Source of the DNA: Lucifuga dentata
Lineage: Eukaryota > Chordata > Actinopteri > Ophidiiformes > Bythitidae
Assembly: GCA_014773175.1 (NCBI GenBank)
Contig: VXCM01002037.1
Location: forward strand, 62,001 to 126,000
Reading direction: 5' to 3'
DNA: 64,000 nt
Part shown: positions 13,101 to 26,400 of the stretch, piece after piece
Position numbering within the stretch: position 1 is the first letter of the stretch
How the letters are laid out: every line of letters starts with the position of its first letter
Program-made: the position numbers and the translations under genes
The notes under the pieces: generated by a model
What the model was told of the DNA's origin: nothing
The model's database searches: none
What the model saw: only the letters and a program-made list of their open reading frames with translations

Positions 13101-14394
13101 GATAAAAGAAAGAGCAAAAGAGTTGATTACTCTGTTGATATATGATACTTAGGTAAAAAAAAATTAAAAAAAAAGCAAAGCAAACCGGATCAATATCTAC
13201 TGTATTTGTAATACTTGGTAGCCAGCAAAAAAAAAAAAAANAAAAAAAAAAAACCTCATGGAAATGGCTATGGACATAACCTCAAACAACAACTAAATCA
13301 CAGCTGTTAATTAAATAAACTGCACTGACATTCAAATACACGTTTTAAGACAACAACATAAGAAATATGTGTGGGATTTCGGGAATTTGACCTTGTACCA
13401 TTTCTCCACTCGCGACACGCATATTTAAGTTGCTCAGGGCAACCAGATTTGTTGTTTAATCCTGAAGACGTTTCACTGCCGTTCAAGTAGCTTCTTGAGT
13501 TGAACGGTAGGCAGTCAAACGCCACTTATCCTCTGTGAGTTGTTCGCACCTTGGGTCATGTGAAGGTCGTTTGAGTCACATGACTGGAGGTGCAAACTGT
13601 TCTGTTAAGACTGATATCCAGTGACCTGGGTGACTTTGAATCTTCATAGACATACTGTGAGATATATGTTTGTAACCATTTGTGTAAGATTCTTATAAAA
13701 AATAATAACCCATGTTGACCTTGCCAGATCTGAAAAAAAGATATATATATTTTCCAAGTAGATTTAGGGAAACAAAAACAAAAAAAAAAAAAAAAAAAAA
13801 AAAAAAAGGTAAAACAAACAGATATGGCCTCGTTAAAACCAGGTTAGATTTAGTTGAAAGTGATTTCTTTAGATGGACATTTTCAGATTTTTAATCATCT
13901 CGCTTATGCTTAAGTGCATTTATGGACAAATGTAGACATTTTAATCCCTGTATTTTCTTTTGTTTTGTGTTGTTTTTCATCATTTTACAATCCCTGTATT
14001 TCAATGCGTCACATCTGTGTTATACAGTGAAATGTAAGCAATGAAATGCTGATGTAGCAAAAGTTATGAATAACCTAGACTGCTAAAATAACCAATCCAT
14101 CATTTTTTAGCCAAATTCTGTCCTCTCATAATATAAATGGTTAGACATCCTGCCAACAATGCCATTAGTAATGGTTGGATAGTGTGTTGTTGGTACTTGA
14201 AATTCAGAAAAAGAGGGCGACAACAGTAAAGTAACGCCTAGGAATTGATAAATTTACTATGTCACATCAGTAGTGCTTATATTTTATAGGCTACTTATTT
14301 TATGCTAACATACTTAAGTGTTAGGCATTAAAAAGCACAGCCCTGACAATTGTAATTAAGCCTCAGCAACTCTAGATAAAGGTTAGCATTGTGA

Positions 14395-14450
<56 letters not shown>

Positions 14451-17400
14451 CTCTCTCTCTTTCACTCTCACACATAGACAGCGACTGTGTATGCACCCTA
14501 CATGAATTTCGAGAAATATTTGCTTACTGAATACACATTTATGTAATAATATCTCTCTTGGGTGTAGATGAATAGAATTTCCTCTTTCTCTGGCATGAGG
14601 TAATGCCGGATTATTGTTTCCTATAAACCCAATGAGCTCTGCAGGGGATGGGTGGATTTACCGTGGTTTTCTCAGTGGGGATGTAAAGTGTATGGGAGAT
14701 CTCACAGTGTGGTGTGGACGTCCCGGGTGGAGCTGATGCACTCCAGTCTTTCCCTCTTTGTGCAGCTTCGCTCGGATTACCACGGCTTCACAAAGAACCG
14801 CCCGGCCCTCCACGGAAACTTCTTAACCTTTTCCCCCTCTCAAATGTCAACGCGATTCTTCAGGACCCTTCTTTATTTTTTTAATCCTCTTCTGAATAAT
14901 CACATTTTAAACACACTGCTCTGAGAAACAATGATTGACAAGCTAATAAAGCTGAAAAAGCGCCTGCTAGCCCGAAAGCAATCTCTGCTGCCTCCAGCGT
15001 GCATGTTTAGCATCATTTTGGCCACGTTGTGGTTCGTCCCCCTCCTCTTTGTATGGAACTGTTGACCTTGGCTCACACACCTGCAGATGGGATCCCTGGC
15101 ATACTAATGAGGGTTAGTGCAGAGGAATACGCCATGTCTCTCTGTGTCAGCTAGTCAGGCTCAGAGCTGGGCTACTATTGCCGATCTGTGTTACTGCAGT
15201 CACGTGGCTGTTCAGACTGACCTTGTTTCAGTAAAAAGATCAGGATTGTATGACAGAAGACGTTCTCACAAATACACAGCTGGCAAGCGGTGCTGCGGTT
15301 GGTGCTGCAAGAAAGATGCATGATGCAAGATATCGATGTAATTGATGCATGAGTTTTTACTCGTGAAATATAATGGAGTCAGCGTTTGCATTTTGTTACA
15401 AAGCCAAGGTGACGTTAGCTGATGTCTGTTGCAGCTCTGAATTATGGAACTCAAGGGCCTTTGTTAGCTTTCTGTGCTACAAGGGAGACGAGACTTTGCT
15501 TCCACAATTATTCATGAAGGTATCAACTCAAACTGGAAATGTTTTAATCACTTTTTTGGAGGTGGTCCTTTGTGTGTGTGAGATACACTATGAAGTGCCA
15601 TTTTTAGAATGAAATTCAAAAATTAGAGTAAACTTAATCTGAGTAACAGACGTAGTGTAGATTATGTTGATTTATTTTGGCATTTATATGTTGTAAGCCA
15701 CCTCCACATTTGTTTCCTCACCTGGCGGACTCTTCTTATACTCTGATTACACAACGTATCATGCATAAATCCTGTTAATTCCATCCATTTTATGCTGTTC
15801 TTACATCATTGCTGCTAGAGAAACAAGCAGGGCACTGCTTTCTTCTACAACTGTTTGTTTTAATATATATTTCAAGTATCTACTGATTCAGATGTCTTGA
15901 CTTTAACTGCAGCAGCACTATGATCATTTTAATCTTCCAGATATTGGACTCCAACAAAAATGGTCACATGACAAAAGAATTAAATGGAATTTTAAATGTT
16001 TAAATGTACATTCCCATTGCACAGCAATGACTGAATTATCCACAACACATGTACTTTAGTTAGTATGAAAATGTTCAATAATTGGAAAATGTACAAATAC
16101 ACTGTACAGTAAATGATGGAGAAACAGCTTTGCCTTAACTGTAATGCATTTCTGTCAAATTAAAGCTTCTTTGGAACTTTAACGAACATTTCTCCTCCTT
16201 CTTGTTCTTCATTGACCAACAGGGAGTTTGCATCATGACGACGGCCTTCCTGCACTTCTTCTTCCTGGCTTCGTTCTGCTGGGTCCTCACGGAGGCCTGG
16301 CAGTCCTACATGGCAGTGACGGGGAAGGTTCGGAGCAGGCTCATCCGAAAGCGCTTTCTGTGCCTGGGTTGGGGTAAGCAGCACGTTTCATAAACCTCCA
16401 CGTTACAGCTGCCATTTTGTTTCAAAGTCTCTTTCCAAAGTCGCGGCGTGTTTTCCGTCTGCTGTCGTCATCGTCGTTTTGTGGCAGCTGGATCTTCATC
16501 TTATCAGGTCTTCTGTTGAGGTTTGTTTAATGGTTTGGTTTTGGGCCGTGGGGGTGAAAAACCGGTGTGGTTCTCCCACAGTGGGTTGCGGTAATCTTAC
16601 TGTAGATATGATAAACAGGGTGTGAGTCAGCCATTTACACAGCAGCAGAATCTGATTCATCTCAAACCCCATTAGAAATGGAGCTCATCTAACCGCAGCA
16701 GTGACTGATAATATCATGTATTTATTCTCTGTTCTGCATTGCAATGCATTCACTCTGTCTCGGATAATTAAGTTTCTATCGTGCCATCCTGCTGCGTTCT
16801 CTGCACTTCAATATCACATCATAAAAAGATGCAATAATGACTCATACATCTTTTTCCTATAATGGAAATCTTACAGCATCAACACATTTTGTCAACAAAC
16901 GTAGGCAAAATGTCGACGTATCGGAACTCAGAAGATCTCTGTCTTGTTTTTTTTTTCCTCATTTGATAAATGTCAATATGAATTCTCGCCTAAATATTTC
17001 TTTCTTACAGTCTACAGAAATCTCTCCTTTAAAAAAAAAATCAATTTGATTATGAAAGAGCCCACATTCATTCTTCTTGTTACCTAGCAACAAACAAGGC
17101 TCTCTTAGTCATTGCAGTGCCACTGCTGCTGCAAAAAATGGAGAAAGACTTCCACAGTCATATAAATGTATAAAAAAGCCATAGGAAATGATTTGATGAT
17201 TCATGAGATGGCCTGCGTCATGCTTATCACAGCAAGAACTCCATCGCATGTCAGCTAATTTGCATATGGTTAAAAAAAAAACACGCACTACCGTGCATTC
17301 ACGCCGAACGCCAACCGTTTTCCCCTTCATAACGCATGCAGCACACGGTACCTGTTGTCTTAATTCAGCCCATTTTGAAGCGCAGCGTTTCTGCCCGCGC

Positions 17401-20400
17401 GCTGATTTATGACGTGCTCGTACGCGCTCTGCACTCTTTAGCCCTTCAGCACTGCAGAGAGGCTCGGGATGACCGCAGGGTCTTTGCCTCGTGGCTCCAA
17501 GAAACTGATTACATCAATAGCACCTGCCCGCGCCGCTCCGAGAGGAAAGGCGTTAATATTCTCGACGCATAGTAGTGAGGACAGAATCCATTACAAGCAA
17601 TCCATAACAAGGAGCTACACAGCAAATACGGTTTCATATATAAGGTGGCAAGGGTGGTGAGATTTCTTCCAGTATGGCGGGGAAGGTGTTTGAGTACATG
17701 ATTTTTTTTTTCTTCTCCACTCAGTGACCTGCTGCTATTTGTCAATGCACGACGTAGTCTGTTTTGTTCTGCCGCTTTATGCAATATGTTGATTGAAATA
17801 TTGAAAAGCTCATGCAGTAAGTTGATAAAGTGCTCTGTCAAAGCCTTTTCTGTCTCATATTGGAGCTTCTAATGGAATGAGTCGAGCTGCACTTTCTCTA
17901 ATGTTTTCAAGGCATCCGATCCTACTTTTCCTGCATGGACGTGATCTTACACTCTCTTCGTTTCTGCAATCGACTCTGACCGGTCGAATAATTCTTACTT
18001 TTCCCCCTCTTTTACAGGATTGCCCGCTTTAGTGGTTGCTGTTTCAATGGGATTCACAAAAACAAAAGGATATGGGACCCCCATGTAGTAAGTTGCCAGT
18101 CTGTTTATCTTTAATTTCCAGTCGTTACGCTGCATAGCTACAGTAGGGCCATGCTAACATTTAATAACAACGATTCTCAAGTGGAATACTTAGCCTAAAT
18201 TGTGCCGTAAACAAAGTCCCATGAACCCAATCAAATTTCACAATTGCTCAGCAAGACCCCAATTTCTCGTGAGTTGTATCCCTGCTGGATACCAAATGCA
18301 TAAACACTGCTTAAAATCTCTTTAGCATTTTATTATCCTGTGAAACTTTGGAAATAGAGTTAGAGCATATGGCGCTAGTCCCCTGACAATTGAGGGAAAT
18401 ACAATTGTACGCTGGTGCACACGATTAACTTGATTCAGGATGCTAATGCCTTGGTAGGAGTTAACTGTTTTTCCGTTTTTCCTGTCTCCACCCCCCCCCC
18501 CCCCNCTCCCCCCCACAGCTGTTGGCTGTCATTGGAAGGTGGGCTCCTGTATGCCTTTGTTGGACCTGCAGCAGCTGTTGTTCTGGTACGTTCCTTAAAT
18601 CCGGCGGCCATTTCTATGCTTTATATAGCGAGCAAAAAAAGAAAATCTGTAATGCTACACAAAAAAAAAGAAAGAAATACAGCATTGTTGGTAATAGATC
18701 TGCACAAAAAACAATATCTGCTCTTACAGTTTACACTTTTTTTTAAATTTATTTTTATGATTGACACTTATATTTTAATTAGAACATCTACAGTCATTGA
18801 TTGTCCTGTTTGCAAACTACAGTGGGCCTGTTCGCCTTAAAGGACCTTGCTGGTGATCGTGCAAGTTTGAGCCAAATATATATAATCCACATATGTGTTA
18901 CATTACTACCAACCGTTTCCCAAACTATATTATGTTAGCGGTAAATTTTCAAATTTGTTTTCCTTCCAGGCTGACGTTGGTTTCAGTTTATTCCAGTACG
19001 CTAAAAAAATCAACTTTTAGAGACTTGAAACATGCTTGAGATACATAATCCATGACAGCAAACAAGATGTCTAACAGGATTTTTTGCTGAAGTAACTTTA
19101 TTTAACCGATCCAACATGGAACTGCAATGTATTTCTCTGCCAGGAAATATAGTCCCAGGAGAAGACGATTTTTACAGAGAAATTAAAATGGCTGTAACTT
19201 CTACAGTCATGCATAAGTGTTAGATGGTGAAGCATTAAATTTTATGGTGGGTGTATCACCTGAACATTTGATTTTGAAAGATTGGGAAATCTGAAAAATT
19301 AACAGGAAAATTAAAATACAGTTTTATAGTTTGGAAATTAGTTGGCAGTTTCATTACATTTATGCGAGTCGTATATATTGGGTTCAAATATGCACAACTT
19401 GGATATGATCCTTTAAATTCAGTTTTAACAAAGGCAGTGTCTTGGTTCACAAGAATGTGCATAGCTTGCAAATAATAAATAACATGCGCACACATTTTCA
19501 AATAACATGGGAATCGCACCACAATGAAACCATTGTGAAGTTATCAGTGTAGTTCAATAGTATGTTGAATCTCAACAAAATCGCATAAAAACATTAACTT
19601 GTGTATCAGAATACGTTTGCTGGATAATAACGTCAGATGTCAGGACTTGCAGGTACACCATGTCCTAACATGCAATCTCATTATCTGGCTTCTGCCTGCA
19701 TTGTGATTGGACGTCAGCAGCCGTTACACAATTAATGCTTGTGTTTCTTCCTTGCTTCGTAGATGGGCTTCATCCATAAAAAAAAAAAAATAGCTAATAA
19801 CTTTTTTTAGGGGGGCTGTCACTGGCCACATTCCAGGTGTAGGTGCCAATTTATAGCAAGTCACAACTCCTGATCCAAAAGGATGATCATTTATTAACAA
19901 GAGGGAGCAGGAAGACAAGGCGGGGTTATGTGTGTGTGTGTGTGTGTGTGTATGTGTGTAATGTTATGCATTTCTTTAAGCAATTTGATAAAGTAATTCG
20001 TCTCATTACCACAATGTGGGTCCATGCTACTGTAAAGTTATTAAGAAGTTATGCGTTAGATTTGCTTAAAATGTAACATACAGGGATGTTTTAATCATCT
20101 GGCATTAACATTGTCGTACAAAGAAAACTACAAAAAGAATGCAATTCTGCAAATCACCAAGTTTGTGTTAGAAGGACGAAGGATGCAGAAGAATGACTTT
20201 TCATTATCAAATTTCTGTTCTTCTGTAGGATTTCAAAGTCATTCCAAACTGTAAAAAGCATCAGTCTTACTGTGTAAGCATGAGACACGAATGACTTAAA
20301 CAACTTGCCTTTCATGCCTTATAAACCTCAGAGGAACACCAGCTAATGTCTGCAAAAATACCACTGAAGAATCAAACCTCTGCAGCGAGGATGAACATCA

Positions 20401-23400
20401 CACCGCTCTTATTGCTTTACTGATACTGTAGCATTATAATCAACCGTCTCAAAGCAGCAAAGCTTGTTAAATAAGACATCACCCAAATGTGCTTGTATAA
20501 ATATTTTATGAACTCTTTATCTCAGCACAAGGCTGATATAAATGGTAGATTAATGTTTAAAGAATTTTTCTACCCAGAACGACCGTCCTCGGGTTGCTAT
20601 CACTGTGGGAACTGCTAATAATAGGAAAAGGTGCCTTTGAGAGGTGTTTCTTAACAGGTGGATCTTTCCTTGAGGCTATTGTACAGGGGTGAGTGTGCCC
20701 GCGCTTCATCCGCTGGCTGAAATGTCACAGAGATGAACAAATGACACAAAACTGGAGGTCAAATGGGAAATCGAGAAAAAGTGACTGCTTGCGAATGATG
20801 TCAGTCATCGACTACCTGTGGAGAATGTGTAGCTGCAAACACACACCACCGCTCAAAAGTCTGCAATCACAAGTGATTTTCACACAGAATCAATGCTTCC
20901 AGTAATCTAAAAATAGTTTTGTTTCATATGCACGTATAAAATGATTCTACTATGTCTTTAGTGTTATGCACCTACACAGGCTTAAAATAATTTGCAAGAA
21001 GCTGTAAAAGCAAATTAAGACATTTTACAGTTGTCCAGAATCATGACATGGAAGTCAAATTCATGATGATCCCAAATTCATGTAGAGAAGCTGTATGTGG
21101 TTCCAGAGATTATTATAAAATTCTAGATCATTCCCCGATGCTCTAGAAACTGATGCCTCATATTTATAAAGCAGAGATTGAATCTCACGGTGGATACTTT
21201 GATGAAAAATCACTAAAATAGTGTTATTTATCATTTAAAGGACCATACCATCCATTTTGCATGTTTGAGCCTAATATATTCAATTTTCATGCATTACATA
21301 CATTTCATACATGTTACGTTACTGACAATCAACCAAAGGATAAAACCGTATTTCAGCTTTCCTGATATTTTGCAAAATCTCTTAATCTTTCAAAATCAAA
21401 TATTCAAGCGATACACCCACCTTAAAAATGCATGTTTCTCCTGCTAATAGTTACACAGCCTTATGAAGTCACAGTTGTTTAAATTTTTCCATAAACGCAG
21501 GTTTTCTTTTGGGACTATATTCTCCGGTGAAGATACATTCACTCTGCACTTTTTATTGCGCTTAAACACTAAAATTATGAAACTTCGAAAAAAACGTGAA
21601 TACACGTGTTGTTTGCGATGATGGATTACCTATCCCAAGAATGTTTCAAGTATCAACAAGTTGATTTTAATAGCATATCAGAATGAACAGAAAGCAATGG
21701 AGGTCTGGAAGGTAGGAAAAACCTTTTAATTCATTGTTCCAGTAGTATGCTTTGGGAAATAATTGTCAATAACATACGTGTATGAAAATTTAATATATTA
21801 GGCTCAACATGCAAAATGGGTGGTATGGTCCTTTAAAAAAACTTTTTTTCCCCCCAGATATTTGAAATACTAAATAAAACATCTTAAAATACATTTTGGC
21901 AAAAACACTATTTATTGAATAAAATAGCATTAACTGCTGAAATGACAAGTAATTTTAAACTTTTGAGCAGTAGTGTACATTTTGAAATAAGCCAGTTACA
22001 GTCAATTCATGTATGAAAACTGTTCTTTTCTTCCTGATAGGTCAACATGGTGATTGGGATCCTGGTGTTTAACAAACTGGTGTCCAGAGACGGCATTCTG
22101 GACAAGAAGCTGAAGCATCGAGCAGGGTATGACAGCACATCCTTGTTAGTACCTCTGTTTTTTCTTCTAAACATTTTTATTCTTCACTTACCTGCAAAAA
22201 TACACACAGTTTTTTTTTTTTTTTTTTTNTTTTTTTTTTTTTTTTTTTTCATATGGAAATTTAGACCCGCTTTTGTGCTGTTGAGAGGAAATTAGAGGTA
22301 TAAACATAAAGAGGTCAGATCTCTCTTGGGACAGGCACGGATTCGTATTTCTTTGGCAGAATCAGTCCAAGATGAAAGTCCTTATAAAAACACCCACATA
22401 TTGGCCGTTTCTGTTTAAAATGCTGGTGGAAAGGTAACGTGGTGCCATCGTGTTATTTGTCACGCTGTTGTTTTTATTTCTCGCAGACAGATGAGTGAGC
22501 CACATACAGGATTAACTCTCAAGTGTGCCAAATGTGGCGTTGTATCAACAACTGCTTTATCAGCAACTACAGCTAGCAATGCAATGTAAGTGCCGATCAG
22601 TGTCTCTGAATCAATAAGGCCATGTCCGCCTCCACGATTTAGACCAGCTCTCTCTGCAGCTTAAAGGACCATACCGCCAATCCTGCATGTTTGAGCTCAG
22701 TATATACAATCTGTATACATGTTAGATTTACTGACAACCATTTCCCAAAATATACTACTTTAGCAGTAAATTTCTGAATTTTTTTCCCTACCTTCCAGAC
22801 TGCCATTGGCTTTAGTTCATACCGGTATGCTATTAAAATCAACTTGTAGAGACTTGAACTAGCTTGAGATACATAGTCCATCACAACGAACAGCACATCT
22901 ATTAGGTTTTTTTGTCAAAGTAACTTTATTTAACCGATCCAACGCAGAGCTGCATGTATGTCTCCGCCAGGCAATATAGTCCCAGGAGAAGACGGCTTTT
23001 ACCGAGAAATTAAAACACTGTCACTTCTACAATCATGCATAAATGCCAGAAGGAGAACCATTTAATTTTTAAGGTGTGTATCACCTGAACATTTGATTTT
23101 GAAAGATTAAGGGACTTGAAGAAAAAAAAAAAACAACAGGAAAACTAAAATACGGTTTTATGTTTTTGGAAATTAACGTTACATGTATGCGAGTTGTATA
23201 TATTGTGCTCAAACATGCACAATTGCCAATATGGTCCTTTAAAGTGATGTTATATATAAATACTATATCCTCTACTCTCCATCATACATGTGATATTACA
23301 TGTTAATGGCATGCATTCCCTACACTGAATCCTTCAGAAAATGTAAAATGCTGCAGCTATTATGGCATAAAAACGGCCACAGCTTTATTATGTTATCTCC

Positions 23401-26400
23401 ACCCATTTGCCTGCTTTTATTTTCCCTGCTTCTGTCTCTCCCTCCCTTATCTGCCTCTCTTAGGGCGTCTCTGTGGAGTTCCTGCGTCGTGCTACCTCTG
23501 CTGGCGTTGACCTGGATGTCCGCGGTGCTCGCCATGACGGACAAGCGCTCCATCCTCTTTCAGATCCTCTTTGCCGTCTTCGACTCGCTGCAGGGTTTCG
23601 TCATTGTGATGGTGCACTGTGTCCTGCGAAGAGAGGTAGAGGATAGATATCAAATCCCCTGATCTTTTGATTATTTGCAAATCATTTAGTATTTTAAAAT
23701 CCAAAACTCAACCCCTAAACGCTTTAGGTTTTCACATAAGGAAATATAAAGTGTTTTGGTGTCGGTAATATGATTTTTAGCATCGCTAAACACTTTAAGA
23801 AGAGAGCATTGTGTGTTTTTAGGTGACAGAGGTCAAATCATAAGAAAAGAAGTGATGATGAATTTTTTTTGCCTTTTTTCTAAGTTCATAAGCCACATCA
23901 TGCAGATGATTTATAAACTAATTTCCTCTCTGTCTTCAGGTGCAAGACGCTTTCAGATGTCGGCTCAGAAACTGCCAAGATCCAATCAGTGGCGATGCAA
24001 CAGGAACCTTCCCTAATGGCCACGCTCAGATAATGGTAGATAGAGTTATATGCACTTCTCTGTGCTCATTACAGATCCTCTTCAGCGTAAACAGAGCTCG
24101 CGTTTTCAGATTATTTATGATACACGCGGACATCTCCTTGTTCTCCATTGACCCCATTTTCCTTTGTGCTCCTCTTCATGTATTTATTCATTCGTTCTCT
24201 TATTCGCTTTAATTTAGCTTTTATCACATGATGCATTGCTTTCCGCTGGGTCATAATTTCCCAGATAACGCTTTGGTAAAGATGCAATTACATGCAGGGT
24301 AGCCACTTGGCCCTTTGATTATCCTTCATATGTTTTCTAAGGCCCTAAGCCCAGAGCTTTATTTCTGTTTGATTGTACTTGCTGTCTGTGTTTGCCATGC
24401 ATCCTCCTCATTTCCTCTCGTCGGGTAATAGACGCCAGTTTTCTGACTGACCTTTGAAACGGGACACCAGCCTCTTCATCTAGCACGGTGCCACAGGCAT
24501 CACAGCGATGATCTGCCATTAGTATTCTAATACTCCTCAGAGTGAAATAGTTGTCGCTGCAGCAGAACGGTGTCAGGGCCCCTGGTTCAGTATGATCATT
24601 AGAATAGCCACAAAATGCTTCCCAGCTGCTGCTTTTACTGCTGCAGTTGCATTTTTTTTTTTTTTTAACTCTATGTAGACTTTTATTGATATGTTGTTAG
24701 AATCGCTGGTCTTTTTCAGATAGGAGTGTGTGATTATTTTTTTAGGTGTGTATCTATCATACTTTTAAGAGTCTAATTACTGACCGTTTGCCTGTCCTGC
24801 GCCTACAGACAGACTTTGAGAAGGATGTGGACATCGCCTGCCGATCAGGTAAGGAATAGACAGTGTCCTTTTAACAAGATTCTCCATGCTGTGCCTGTAT
24901 GAACTTAAAAGGAGGTTAGACGGTAAAAAAAAATAGCTCAGGTTACATAACAACCAACAATCCTCTCAGGAGTGTTTCACAGTTACCAAAACGCTGGATT
25001 TCATCAGAGAACAAAATGGCACAAAGAGAGCTGTCGGCTATTTACTATTTTACAAATATAGCCTATATTGCAATGTAAGTGATATAAATTTAAACAAGTT
25101 TGCCCATCTGTCCTGCAAAAGATGAAGAGCATTTCCCTTCCTGTGTTTTAATTAAGGAATGAAGGAATCTTTTTCTGGAGTCATTCCTATGTTCATCCAG
25201 TCATATGTTCCCCAGCTCTATATAGCACAATAGAATATATAATGGGTTAGGGTTAGGGTTAGTCTGTTAACACACACTTAATGTGTAGTAACAGAATATT
25301 GAATAGAATATTGATAATTGTCTTTCATGACAATTATCCAGCACAATGTGAGCAGCAATTAAAGTAAATACGGTAACGACTGGCATAGATCTAAAAGTTT
25401 GTCTATCCCCAAACTCTTCCAAACAAAAAAAAATTAAAAAATTAAAAAAAAAAATAAAAACATTTGGAGAAGAAAGACACTGCCTGGCAGTGTTGCTCTT
25501 TTGGCCCACGTCATTCTGTGCAGTCTTGCTAACGTGGACTCACCTGAAGCATAAAGGCAGAGAAGACAGGTGTTATTCATAAATCATGACCTGACTCACA
25601 TTGCAGGAGAGCTGCACTCATTGAAATGCTGCACTTTATCCTCTGGGCTCTCAAAAGTTTTAGTCGATAAGGATTATTGTCAGTGGAGGCAGAGGTAACG
25701 TTCTGCAGCATCGCACCCCAAAAATGTAAATCAGAGGAGCTCTGCGTTTCAGGACAGCCTGATCACTAGTTTCCATTAAATCAGCGGAAACATAACAGCG
25801 ACAATTAGACCTTATTTTGCCATCTTTGTGCTCCACTTTCAGCCATTTTCACTGATTCACAAGTTCATGATTAAAATGCTCAGTGGAGGAACTTATCAGA
25901 CAAAGTGTTTTCCTCAGGAAATGGGTCATGATTTGCAAGGTTATTATTACCGCTCAACAAGTTAATACGTAGGGAGATAGTGAAACCTTATTACCGTATT
26001 TCCTATGAAATCCTCTAGAGTTCCCCATTTCTGCTGCTGGCTCGTATTTTTATTGCTTTGTAATCAGGTGTTATGTTACATTCACGGCAATTTGTCATGT
26101 CTGCAGTACAAACTCCTCTCACTATTGGACTGAGTTTCTTTGAATCGTCTTGTTCTTCTGGTCTTAGCTGGATAATCTCAGGCAAACTCTGACACCACCT
26201 TCCTCGCCGAGAATTTCTCACTAATCCTTGTGTCGCTCTGCCCTGCAGCACTCCACAAAGACATGGGCTCTTGTCGCGCCGCCACCATAACAGGCACCTT
26301 GTCCCGCATTTCCCTCAACGATGAAGAGGATGAGAAGGCCCCTGAGGGTCTCAACTACTCCACGTTGCCTGGCAACATCATCTCCAAAGTGATCATCCAG

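Larger units (their letters stand above)
5450..16222 (+). other. adgrb3: adgrb3 10.8-kb intron (TM2 to TM3 exons)
   Basis: Non-coding apart from repeat relics listed separately (12.4 and 13.5 kb) and microsatellites. Poly-A/T runs with N at 10239 and 13241. The stretch 10690-11000 has balanced composition with several TAAT cores and might be a conserved non-coding element, but this cannot be judged from one sequence. No RNA gene recognised. Confidence 0.8.
18586..22040 (+). other. adgrb3: adgrb3 intron (within TM5)
   Basis: Holds MITE copies 2 and 3 and a TG microsatellite. The remainder (18586-18836, 19417-21234, 21837-22040) shows no recognised gene or element. Confidence 0.8.

Noticed and set aside
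18415..18840. 141-codon plus-strand frame around the ECL2 exon
   Set aside because: Only the 67-base exon inside it is coding; the frame reads through the donor into intron and MITE sequence.
23320..23704. Minus-strand frames over the TM6/TM7 exon
   Set aside because: Shadows of a clear GPCR exon with canonical splice sites on the plus strand.
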